9,401 bases of DNA from NCBI GenBank assembly GCA_046728075.1, contig JBKPDV010000078.1, forward strand, positions 1 through 9,401. The letters are read 5' to 3'. Each line of letters starts with the position of its first letter. Within the stretch, counting starts at the first letter, position 1. The position numbers and the translations under genes are program-made. Under the pieces are notes generated by a model, which saw only the letters and a list, made by a program, of their open reading frames with translations, was not told the DNA's origin and searched no databases. Of this stretch, positions 1 to 5,582 are shown in pieces. The stretch comes from JBKPDV01 sp046728075 (GTDB lineage: Bacteria; Acidobacteriota; Thermoanaerobaculia; UBA5066; Gp7-AA6).

Positions 1-378
1 GGTCTGCCGTTCGTCGGCGCGGGACTCGAGCACGCGCGACACGATCGCCTCCACCTGCTCGGGGATCAGGGAGTTGGTCGGCATCGTCACATTGGAGGCT
101 TCGTGCCGCCGGTACAGGAGGCGCGTCACGTCCGGAAGCTCCCGGTTCAACGTCGGCTCGCCGCCCGTCAGGACGACGGAAAAGAGGGACCCCAGGTCCG
201 CCAGCGCGCGGTCGTACTCCTCCAGAGCCATCTCCAGGTGCCGGTTCACGTTCAGGTGGTCCCAGTAGAAACAGGTCACGCACTTGGAGTTGCAGAGATT
301 CGTCATCCCGAGAATCAGGTAGCGAGGCAGCGTCTCGCGCCCGCGCAGCCAGTGGGCCGCCAGAGAAAGGTTGTTCAT
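1..378 (-). CDS. Radical SAM protein, N-terminal part (runs off left edge)
   Basis: The ATG at 378-376 opens a frame with no stop through 126 codons to the window edge, so only the N-terminus is present. Residues 29-36 read CNSKCVTC, the CxxxCxxC motif that binds the 4Fe-4S cluster in radical SAM enzymes, followed by FYW. A TGGEP motif lies near residues 71-75, the conserved S-adenosylmethionine-binding GGEP element. Such enzymes cleave S-adenosylmethionine to a 5'-deoxyadenosyl radical; the substrate here cannot be read. The gene overlaps the upstream glycosyltransferase by 4 bases (ATGA), which suggests translational coupling and a shared pathway, perhaps in surface polysaccharide or peptide modification (inference). 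Any C-terminal SPASM or other extra cluster domain lies outside the window. Confidence 0.9.
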   Translation of the reverse strand, partial: MNNLSLAAHWLRGRETLPRYLILGMTNLCNSKCVTCFYWDHLNVNRHLEMALEEYDRALADLGSLFSVVLTGGEPTLNRELPDVTRLLYRRHEASNVTMPTNSLIPEQVEAIVSRVLESRADERQT

Positions 379-1376
379 CGCGCTGCCGCAGCCGCCCGGG
401 AACGCGGGCGAATCCGCCCGAAAACGCCGCGCGTGATGCCAACGAGCAGGCCGCCGAAATACGTCGCGTGGTGCAGAGCGAACGCGAACGGGATCGCGGG
501 AAAGAGGGCCGGATCGCGGCGCCAGATCGGAAACGAAAGCGCCCAGGTCATCACAGCATAGGCCGCGAGAGCCGGGACGAGAAACGACTTGCCGAAGAGC
601 GCGGCGCCGGCACTCACGGCGAAACCCACCGCAAGAAACGCCGCGATGCGCCCGCGGGCGTGCAGGCCGGGACGCTCGACGAGGAGCCGCCCGGTCTTGA
701 CGCGGTAGCGCCAGCGCTGAGCCAGATACGGCCCGGGAAAAGAACGGCGCCGGTGGCGCACGCGCAGTGCCGGTTCGAGCAGGACAGCGATGCCGCGCTC
801 TCGCGCGCGCCGCACGAAGTCGGTGTCCTCGCCGATGTAGCCGAAGGCTTCGTCGAAGCCTCCGAGAGCTTCGAAGGCCTCGCGGGTCACGAAGAGGTTG
901 CAGAGGGCTACGTCGTGAGACGAGCGAATCGGGCCGGCGCGGGGGCGCCGCTCGTGAGCCGGCACGCCGCTGCCGATCCACCGCGTCGCGAGCAGGAGAT
1001 CGGCGATCCGTTCGGCGTACGGCGCTCCCGCCGGTGGAAGATCCGGACCTCCGACGATTCCGCACCTCTCGAGCGCGCCCGCCCCTGTCGCGAGCCACGC
1101 GGGCTCGGCCGCGGCATCGTCATCCAGGAAAGCGAACCAGAAGCCGCGCGCTTCCCGGGCGGCGCGGTTGCGCCGGCGGGAGGGGTTGCGGTCGGCGACC
1201 TCGATCCACCGCACCGGAAACGGCTCGCCCGAGACGGGACTCGGAGGCTGCGCCGACGCGACGAGAACCTCGAAGTCCGGGGCGTTCTGTTGGGCCGCGA
1301 GCGAAGCGAGGCAGGCTGGGAGGGCGTCCTGGACACGGTCGGAAGCGATCACTACGGAAACCAGGGGCTCGGGCAC
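375..1376 (-). CDS. Family 2 glycosyltransferase with C-terminal membrane segments
   Basis: A 333-residue protein with an N-terminal GT-A domain: the opening PLVSVVIAS strand, FLDDD at residues 83-87 (the DXD-type nucleotide-sugar and metal site), GGFDEAFGYIGEDTDF around 172-187 (the acceptor-side ED motif with the probable catalytic acid), and a basic YLAQRWRYR stretch near 217-225. Residues about 244-315 hold two or three hydrophobic segments, so the enzyme is probably anchored in the inner membrane and transfers a sugar from a nucleotide donor to a lipid-linked or surface acceptor. The sugar cannot be inferred. The start is GTG (1376-1374): an in-frame TGA lies 14 codons upstream with no other start between. 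No Shine-Dalgarno is properly spaced; a TACAAT hexamer lies 6 bases upstream, suggesting a leaderless message. The stop overlaps the start of the radical SAM gene. The tail is Ala/Arg-rich. Confidence 0.88.
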   Translation of the reverse strand: MPEPLVSVVIASDRVQDALPACLASLAAQQNAPDFEVLVASAQPPSPVSGEPFPVRWIEVADRNPSRRRNRAAREARGFWFAFLDDDAAAEPAWLATGAGALERCGIVGGPDLPPAGAPYAERIADLLLATRWIGSGVPAHERRPRAGPIRSSHDVALCNLFVTREAFEALGGFDEAFGYIGEDTDFVRRARERGIAVLLEPALRVRHRRRSFPGPYLAQRWRYRVKTGRLLVERPGLHARGRIAAFLAVGFAVSAGAALFGKSFLVPALAAYAVMTWALSFPIWRRDPALFPAIPFAFALHHATYFGGLLVGITRGVFGRIRPRSRAAAAAR

Positions 1377-1382
1377 GGGGAG

Positions 1383-1388
1383 ATTGTA
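1383..1388 (-). promoter_or_regulatory. Putative -10 element for the glycosyltransferase (leaderless)
   Basis: On the minus strand this reads TACAAT, 5 of 6 matches to TATAAT, with 6 bases (CTCCCC) between it and the GTG start at 1376. A start of transcription about 7 bases downstream would fall on the start codon itself. No clear -35 is seen at 17 bases. The mirror arrangement on the other strand strengthens the call. Confidence 0.45.
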
Positions 1389-1431
1389 GTCCGCGCACGC
1401 CTTACACCTCCCGCCTCACGCCTCCCGTCCG

Positions 1432-1437
1432 TATAAT
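1432..1437 (+). promoter_or_regulatory. Putative -10 element for the E1 alpha gene (leaderless)
   Basis: A perfect TATAAT ends 8 bases before the ATG at 1446, so transcription would begin at about 1444-1446, at or next to the start codon. An in-frame TAA inside the hexamer (1434-1436) excludes an upstream extension of the coding frame, and the 8-base spacer holds no Shine-Dalgarno. No good -35 is seen at the usual distance; TTACAC at 1402-1407 is too far upstream. Confidence 0.5.
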
Positions 1438-1445
1438 CCTGCTCG

Positions 1446-2456
1446 ATGTCGTCCGCCCTCACTCCCGAGCGAAAAATCGACATCTACCGGCTGCTCCGAC
1501 TCAATCGCTCGGTCGAGGAGCGGCTCGTGCACCTTTACCGGCAGGGAAAGATCGTCGGAGGGCTCTACCGCTCGCTCGGCCAGGAGGCGACTTCGGTCGG
1601 CAGCGCGTTCGCCCTCGAACGGGGCGACATCCTGGGGCCCTTGATCCGCAACCTGGGCTCCGTTCTCGCCATGGGAATCGCCCCGCGCGAGATCTTCACG
1701 CAGTTCCTGGCGCGCGGAAACTCTCCGACCGGCGGCAAGGAAGGGATCCTCCACTTCGGCCGGCCCGAGGAAGGGCTCGTTTCGCCGATCTCGATGCTCG
1801 GCACGCTCATTCCCGTGATGGCCGGAATCGCGCTCGCCGGCCGGATGCAGGGCAAGAACATCGTCGCGATGACGTTCATCGGAGACGGCGGCACCTCGAC
1901 CGGACCCTTTCACGAGGGACTGAACTTCGCGGCCGTGCAGCGGCTTCCGCTCGTCGTCGTCGCGGAGAACAACGGCTGGGCCTACTCGACCCCGTTCCGC
2001 AAGCAGACGGCGGCTCGCTCGCTCGCGGATCGGGCGATCGGCTACGGGATTCCCGCCGAGACGATCGACGGCAACGACGTCGAGGCCGTATACGCGGCCT
2101 CGCGCCGCGCGGTCGAGCGGGCGCGGTCGGGAGGCGGGCCGACGCTGCTCGAGGCGAAGACCTATCGCATGAAAGGACACGCCGAGCACGACGGACAGGG
2201 ATACGTGCCGAAGGACGAGCTGGAGGACTGGTCGCGCCGGGATCCGATCGATCTCTACGCGCGCTCGCTCCTCTCGACCGCGGTTGCGACGGCCGAGACG
2301 CTCGCGGAAATCGACGAACGGATCTCGCACCAGATGGATCAGGATGTTGCGCACGCGCTGGCTTCGCCGGCGCCGATTCCCGAGAATGCCCTGACGGGCG
2401 TTTACGCCGGCGGTCTGCCGGAGTTCGAGCCTGCCATCATTCGCCGGAACTGGTGA
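1446..2456 (+). CDS. Thiamine-diphosphate 2-oxoacid dehydrogenase E1, alpha subunit
   Basis: A 336-residue protein, normal length for the alpha subunit of an alpha2beta2 E1 (pyruvate, branched-chain 2-oxoacid or acetoin dehydrogenase type). The thiamine-diphosphate/Mg motif is clear: GDGG at 146-149 and ENN at 174-176. The phosphorylation-loop region at 241-250 is RMKGHAEHDG: the conserved GH is kept, but the Ser residues of the mitochondrial-type GHSxSD loop are replaced by Ala and His, so phospho-regulation of the mammalian kind is not expected. E1 decarboxylates the 2-oxoacid and acylates the lipoyl group of E2 in the cytoplasm. The beta subunit follows after 7 bases; E2 and E3 are not in the window, so they must be encoded elsewhere and substrate specificity stays open. 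ATG 1446 is the only sensible start, because an in-frame stop lies just upstream and the next Met is at residue 76. Confidence 0.93.
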   Translation: MSSALTPERKIDIYRLLRLNRSVEERLVHLYRQGKIVGGLYRSLGQEATSVGSAFALERGDILGPLIRNLGSVLAMGIAPREIFTQFLARGNSPTGGKEGILHFGRPEEGLVSPISMLGTLIPVMAGIALAGRMQGKNIVAMTFIGDGGTSTGPFHEGLNFAAVQRLPLVVVAENNGWAYSTPFRKQTAARSLADRAIGYGIPAETIDGNDVEAVYAASRRAVERARSGGGPTLLEAKTYRMKGHAEHDGQGYVPKDELEDWSRRDPIDLYARSLLSTAVATAETLAEIDERISHQMDQDVAHALASPAPIPENALTGVYAGGLPEFEPAIIRRNW

Positions 2457-2460
2457 GGAG
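2455..2460 (+). promoter_or_regulatory. Ribosome binding site for the E1 beta gene
   Basis: GAGGAG overlaps the E1 alpha stop codon (TGA 2454-2456) and sits 3 bases before the GTG at 2464, a short spacing. It supports the GTG start over the in-frame ATG at 2485, which has no purine-rich sequence before it. The arrangement suggests translational coupling with the alpha subunit. Confidence 0.6.
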
Positions 2461-2463
2461 CGA

Positions 2464-3480
2464 GTGAGCGATCCCATCCCCGAGATGCCGACGGCGACCG
2501 AGCCCGCCCGGGAGAGAACTTATCTCGAGGCGATTCGCGAGGCGCTCGGCGAAGAGATGGCGCGCGACGAACGCGTCTTTCTCCTCGGCGAGGACATCGG
2601 GGGCTATGGCGGCGCTTTCCAGGCGACCGACGGTCTCCAGGCGCGCTTCGGCGAGGAGCGCGTGCTCGACACGCCTCTGTCGGAGACGGCGATCGTCGGC
2701 GCGGCGGTCGGCGCCGCGATGATGGGAATGCGGCCGGTCGCCGAGATGCAGTTCGCGGACTTCATCTCCTGCGCGTTCGACATCCTGACCAACTTCGCCG
2801 CGAAGTCCCGCTACCGCACGGGCGTGGGCGTGCCGCTCGTGGTGCGTGGCCCTTCGGGCGGCGGCGTGCACGGCGGCCCGTTTCATTCGCAGAACCCGGA
2901 GGCGTACTTCGCCCACACGCCGGGATTGAAGATCGTCCAGCCCTCGACGCCCCACGACGCGAAGGGATTGCTCAAGGCCGCGATCCGCGACGAAGACCCC
3001 GTGATCTTTTTCGAGCACAAGTACCTCTACCGGCGCGTGCGGGAGGTCCTGCCCGAAGAGGACTACATCGTCCCGATCGGAAAGGCGGCCGTGAGGCGCG
3101 CGGGGCGCGACCTCTCGATCCTGACCTACGGGGCGATGGTCTGGACCGCGCTCGACGCGGCGCGCACGCTCGAGTCCGAGGGGATCGACACGGAGATCCT
3201 CGACCTGCGGACCCTCTTTCCACTGGACGAAGAGACGATCCTCGCCTCGGTCGCCAAGACCAACCGGGCTCTGATTCTCCACGAAGCGACCCGCACGGGC
3301 GGAATCGGAGCCGAGATCGCAGCTGTCCTCTCGGAGCGCTGCTTCGAGTACCTGGACGCTCCCCTCGTGCGCGTCACCGCCCCCGACACACCCGTCCCCT
3401 TCGCCCCCGAGATGGAGGCCTTCTTCCGGCCCAACGCGGAGAAGGTCTGCCGGGCGGCGCGGGCCCTCGTGGCCTACTAG
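2464..3480 (+). CDS. Thiamine-diphosphate 2-oxoacid dehydrogenase E1, beta subunit
   Basis: A 338-residue protein, typical length for E1 beta (transketolase-like pyrimidine-binding domain, then the transketolase C-terminal domain). Landmarks are YLEAIREALGEEM at the start, LLGEDIGGYGG at 40-50, and LDTPLSETAIVG at 68-79, where Glu74 is the residue expected to pair with the thiamine N1' atom. GGGVHGGPFHSQ at 132-143 includes the conserved active-site His141. The C-terminal half carries DLSILTYG and EILDLRTLFPLDEETI. It forms the heterotetramer with the upstream alpha subunit. GTG is chosen as start because of the GAGGAG before it; the first 17 or so residues are not conserved-looking, so a start at Met8 cannot be fully excluded. 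Stop TAG is followed at once by an AT-rich palindrome. Confidence 0.93.
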   Translation: MSDPIPEMPTATEPARERTYLEAIREALGEEMARDERVFLLGEDIGGYGGAFQATDGLQARFGEERVLDTPLSETAIVGAAVGAAMMGMRPVAEMQFADFISCAFDILTNFAAKSRYRTGVGVPLVVRGPSGGGVHGGPFHSQNPEAYFAHTPGLKIVQPSTPHDAKGLLKAAIRDEDPVIFFEHKYLYRRVREVLPEEDYIVPIGKAAVRRAGRDLSILTYGAMVWTALDAARTLESEGIDTEILDLRTLFPLDEETILASVAKTNRALILHEATRTGGIGAEIAAVLSERCFEYLDAPLVRVTAPDTPVPFAPEMEAFFRPNAEKVCRAARALVAY

Positions 3481-3481
3481 C

Positions 3482-3506
3482 GATAAACAATATATACATT
3501 GTTATC
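3482..3506. repeat. AT-rich palindrome just after the E1 beta stop
   Basis: Left arm GATAAACAAT (3482-3491), spacer ATATAC, right arm ATTGTTATC (3498-3506); the arms are complementary apart from one extra A on the left. It begins 2 bases after the stop codon and stands out as AT-rich in a GC-rich window. It may be a weak terminator or processing hairpin, though no T-run follows, or a protein-binding site. Confidence 0.5.
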
Positions 3507-3513
3507 ATCCACA

Positions 3514-3545
3514 TTGTCGTTCTGAGGAGCTTAGCAGGCGAGGAA
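3514..3545. repeat. Decayed copy of a dispersed TGTC-TTCTGAG-type intergenic repeat
   Basis: The stretch starts TTGTCGTTCTGAGGAGCTTA and continues with GCAGGCGAGGAA. It has the same layout as the clearer element at 9341-9369 (TTGTCATCCCGAGCGCAGCG...): a TTGTC head, a CTGAG/CCGAG block, an AGC core and a GAGG tail. I recall repeats of this style scattered between genes in many environmental bacteria. Low identity makes this copy uncertain. Confidence 0.35.
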
Positions 3546-3587
3546 AGTGCCACCGGCTGCTGGACGAGGAGGCGGAAGAGATCTTTA

Positions 3588-3742
3588 GAGAACGCCGGGA
3601 ACGCGCGTGAACGCCGAGAACTGAAGCACGAAGTGCGAAGTAGAAAAGTAGAGGCCCGGGGACCCCCACCTTCGTTCTTCATCCGTTCGCACTTTACTTC
3701 CCGGCGTTCCCGCTGCGTTCTCGGCGTTCCCGCTGCGTTCCC
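3588..3742. repeat. Large imperfect inverted repeat between convergent genes
   Basis: The left part (about 3588-3650) contains GAACGCCGGGAACGC, GAACGCCGAGAAC and GAAGTGCGAAG. The right part (about 3672-3742), read on the other strand, contains GGGAACGCCGAGAACGC, GGGAACGCCGGGAAG and AAGTGCGAA, so the arms pair imperfectly over about 60 bases. The centre holds CCCGGG and GGGGACCCC. The arms are built of short repeating words (GAACGCC, GAAGTGC). No coding signal is seen. It lies between convergent genes, where it could act as a two-way terminator, or be a non-autonomous repeat element. Confidence 0.55.
3702..3740. repeat. 19-base direct repeat, two tandem copies
   Basis: CGGCGTTCCCGCTGCGTTC occurs identically at 3702-3720 and 3722-3740, with one base between (period 20). 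It lies in the right arm of the larger inverted repeat and ends 8 bases before the stop of the minus-strand gene. Confidence 0.9.
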
Positions 3743-3747
3743 CGCCC

Positions 3748-5490
3748 CTACGGACGGGATCGGGTGCGGCTACCCAGTTCGATCAGCGCCTCACGCAACC
3801 GACGGTGGCGCTGCATGCGGCGCAGGTACGCGGCCTCAGTTCGGCTGGCCTTGGCTCGAATCACTTCGACGAGGTCTCTCTTTTCCTGGGGGCTCCAGCG
3901 GGCAAGGTCGGGAATCAGGTCAAGCACGAGCGCGTAGCTCTCGAAGCTCTTGCGCTCCCCTACTTTCCACCGGGACGGATTCACGGACAGCTTACGGGCG
4001 ACGCTGCTCGTAGACGCGCCACGGATTCTTTCCGCATCTCCGCCGAACTGGCGAGCCATCCTCCGGTTGACCGCGAGCCCCAGCCTTCGGACGTGAAACT
4101 GATCCCATTCTGATTTCCCACTGTCGACTGTCGACTGTCGACTGTTGACTTCATAAAGCAAATTGCACGTCGCGATGCGGTGCAGAGTCGCGGTCGATGT
4201 CCGGTAACCTGGCCGCTGGGCGATCCGGCGCTCCTCCCGCTTGACGAGTGCAGCGACTCTGGGATCGGTCGGGCGAAAGCCGAGCTTGCGGTAGAACCAG
4301 AAGGCGCCGGATTCGATCGCCTCCTTGTTCTGGTAACCGATCTGGTACGGGTCGATGGAGAAGGACGAGACTCCGGTCACCTGCCGGCAGAGGCGCAGGA
4401 CCTGCGCGTAGATCCACGCGGATTCCGCCTCGCGGAACGTGTAATAGATGTTGAACCCAACTTCCATTCGCTCGAACAGGGAGAGCCCTTCGAAGTAGCC
4501 GACCGCGACGCCGTTGACGAAATAGATCGCGGTGTGCGACGCGCGCAGCGGCAGCCGGGCCTCCGGGCGGATGCCGAAGAAGAAAATCTCGAGTCCCCGG
4601 CCGGGGCGCCCGGCAATCACCGTCGAGGGATCGCCGTGGGTGAATCCGTAAAACTCTCGATACCGCGCCGTCGTCGTGCCGCGCGACACGTCGACCATCC
4701 GCTCGCCTTCCCTGCGCGAGAGGCGGCGCGCCGGCATCGGGGGCCCCGCCAGGATGCCCGCAAAGTCCGTCTCCCTGCGCGAGAGCAGAGGTCTCGTATG
4801 GAAAAAAGGGGGAGGCCCGGGCTTGCGCAAGAGGGTCCTGGAGTAGGGAGAGCGCCCGAGCCGCCAGGAGGTGATGATGCCCAAGGCGTCGAAGAGCTCC
4901 GCCTTCTCGGCCTCGCTCTTGTCGAGACGCGCGAAGCGGTCCAGCAGCCATTGCAGGTCCCGGCCGCCCGGCCCGACCGCGGCGCTCAGCCATTCCGTGT
5001 GAGGCACGATCGCGTCGGCGAGCGCCTCTTCCTCGAGAAGCGGGAGGAACCGGGTCAACCCCTCGCCCAGTCGATCCGGCTGCTCGTGGACGTCCCAGCT
5101 CGCTTCGACGCCGGAGACGTTTTCCGAAAGCCATCGCGTCACCGGGTACGAGAACTCCGTCGCGACGGTCGTGCCGGCGACGCCCGCGTATTCCAGCTCG
5201 TCGAAGATCGAAAGGTCCTCCCCTCGCTCCTCGAGCAGCGCGATGCGCTCCGGCACGCCTCGAAGAATGGCCTCGGTCGCGTCGCGCACTCGCCGGCTGT
5301 GCGGATAGGCCCGGAGGAAGAGGACCGCTTCGTGCAGGCGAGCGAACTCCGATGGCGAGAGTCTTTCCCGGTGGGAGATCTCCGAGAGGATCCGGACCAG
5401 GCGACCCACGCCTTCACCTCGACGTAGCTTCCATCCCTCGAGCTCGTCGAGGAGCCGGCCCACGGGGCGCTTTCCCGATCGCTCTGCCAT
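3748..5490 (-). CDS. Unassigned 580-residue protein with a GNAT-like segment
   Basis: I do not recognise a named family. Residues 1-220 look helical and charged, with no signal peptide or membrane span. Residues 275-410 look like a conserved core: REFYGFTHGDP (278-288), LEIFFFGIRPE (300-310), VAVGYFEGLSLFERMEVGFNIYYTF (328-352) and ESGAFWFYRKLGFRP (393-407). The last resembles the closing N-x-A-x-x-FYxKLGF element of GNAT acyltransferases, so an acyltransferase-type fold is possible, not shown. Residues 448-459 come from a 7-base tandem repeat and look like an unconserved linker. Residues 461-580 form a basic, helical C-terminal module (WSPQEKRDLVEVI, LRRMQRHRRLREALIELG). The start is ATG at 5490, with only weak Shine-Dalgarno-like GAAAGA before it and TATACT about 28 bases upstream. 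It is transcribed alone, divergent from the M16 pair and convergent with the E1 genes. I am sure it is a gene, not what it does. Confidence 0.8.
   Translation of the reverse strand: MAERSGKRPVGRLLDELEGWKLRRGEGVGRLVRILSEISHRERLSPSEFARLHEAVLFLRAYPHSRRVRDATEAILRGVPERIALLEERGEDLSIFDELEYAGVAGTTVATEFSYPVTRWLSENVSGVEASWDVHEQPDRLGEGLTRFLPLLEEEALADAIVPHTEWLSAAVGPGGRDLQWLLDRFARLDKSEAEKAELFDALGIITSWRLGRSPYSRTLLRKPGPPPFFHTRPLLSRRETDFAGILAGPPMPARRLSRREGERMVDVSRGTTTARYREFYGFTHGDPSTVIAGRPGRGLEIFFFGIRPEARLPLRASHTAIYFVNGVAVGYFEGLSLFERMEVGFNIYYTFREAESAWIYAQVLRLCRQVTGVSSFSIDPYQIGYQNKEAIESGAFWFYRKLGFRPTDPRVAALVKREERRIAQRPGYRTSTATLHRIATCNLLYEVNSRQSTVDSGKSEWDQFHVRRLGLAVNRRMARQFGGDAERIRGASTSSVARKLSVNPSRWKVGERKSFESYALVLDLIPDLARWSPQEKRDLVEVIRAKASRTEAAYLRRMQRHRRLREALIELGSRTRSRP
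4120..4150. repeat. 7-base tandem repeat (ACTGTCG) inside the 580-residue gene
   Basis: ACTGTCG occurs three times in a row (4120-4140), then ACTGTTG (4141-4147) and ACT: about 4.4 units. On the coding minus strand it gives the linker residues NSRQSTVDS. Because 7 is not a multiple of 3, gain or loss of one unit would shift the frame: the two alternative frames meet stops at 3983-3981 (TGA) and 3994-3992 (TAA), removing most of the C-terminal module. Confidence 0.9.
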
Positions 5491-5518
5491 CGTCGCGTCT
5501 TTCGGTGCGGAACGCCGA

Positions 5519-5524
5519 AGTATA
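5519..5524 (-). promoter_or_regulatory. Putative -10 element for the 580-residue gene
   Basis: On the minus strand this reads TATACT (5 of 6 to consensus), 28 bases before the ATG at 5490, which would give a leader of roughly 20 bases. No convincing -35 accompanies it. It is one of two outward-facing -10-like sequences in the 92-base divergent region. Confidence 0.35.
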
Positions 5525-5555
5525 GCGGCGGCAAAACTCGCGGACCCGCGGCACG

Positions 5556-5561
5556 TATAGG
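5556..5561 (+). promoter_or_regulatory. Putative -10 element for the M16 operon
   Basis: TATAGG lies 21 bases before the ATG at 5583; transcription would begin near 5568, just ahead of the GGAGGAA ribosome binding site. No -35 is evident. The call rests on position and a partial match only. Confidence 0.3.
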
Positions 5562-5573
5562 ATCTGGATTCAC

Positions 5574-5580
5574 GGAGGAA
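5574..5580 (+). promoter_or_regulatory. Ribosome binding site for the first M16 gene
   Basis: GGAGGAA with GGAGG ending 4 bases before the ATG at 5583. It fixes the start and places a typical signal peptide at the N-terminus. Confidence 0.75.
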
Positions 5581-5582
5581 CC

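Noticed and set aside
767..2467. Plus-strand open frame of 566 codons across the glycosyltransferase and E1 alpha
   Set aside because: Arg/Ala/Gly-rich shadow frame typical of GC-rich DNA; it crosses two well-supported genes and the promoter region and shows no domain.
1416..2477. Minus-strand open frame of 353 codons
   Set aside because: It lies opposite the E1 alpha gene with an Arg/Asp/Leu-rich composition and no motif; a shadow.
2437..3282. Minus-strand open frame of 281 codons
   Set aside because: Antisense shadow of E1 beta; composition is that of reversed coding sequence.
3481..3747. Insertion sequence remnant
   Set aside because: No transposase fragment in any frame and no target duplication that I can see; kept only as a repeat region.
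3633..4013. Plus-strand open frame of 126 codons in the repeat-rich gap
   Set aside because: Begins inside the inverted repeat and runs antisense into the 580-residue gene; no ribosome site and no domain.
4120..4150. CRISPR-like array
   Set aside because: The unit is 7 bases with no spacers; a simple tandem repeat, not repeat-spacer DNA.
4180..5427. Plus-strand open frame of 415 codons opposite the 580-residue gene
   Set aside because: The minus-strand frame has protein-like hydrophobic patterning and longer extent; the plus frame is rich in Arg, Glu and Asp without motifs.
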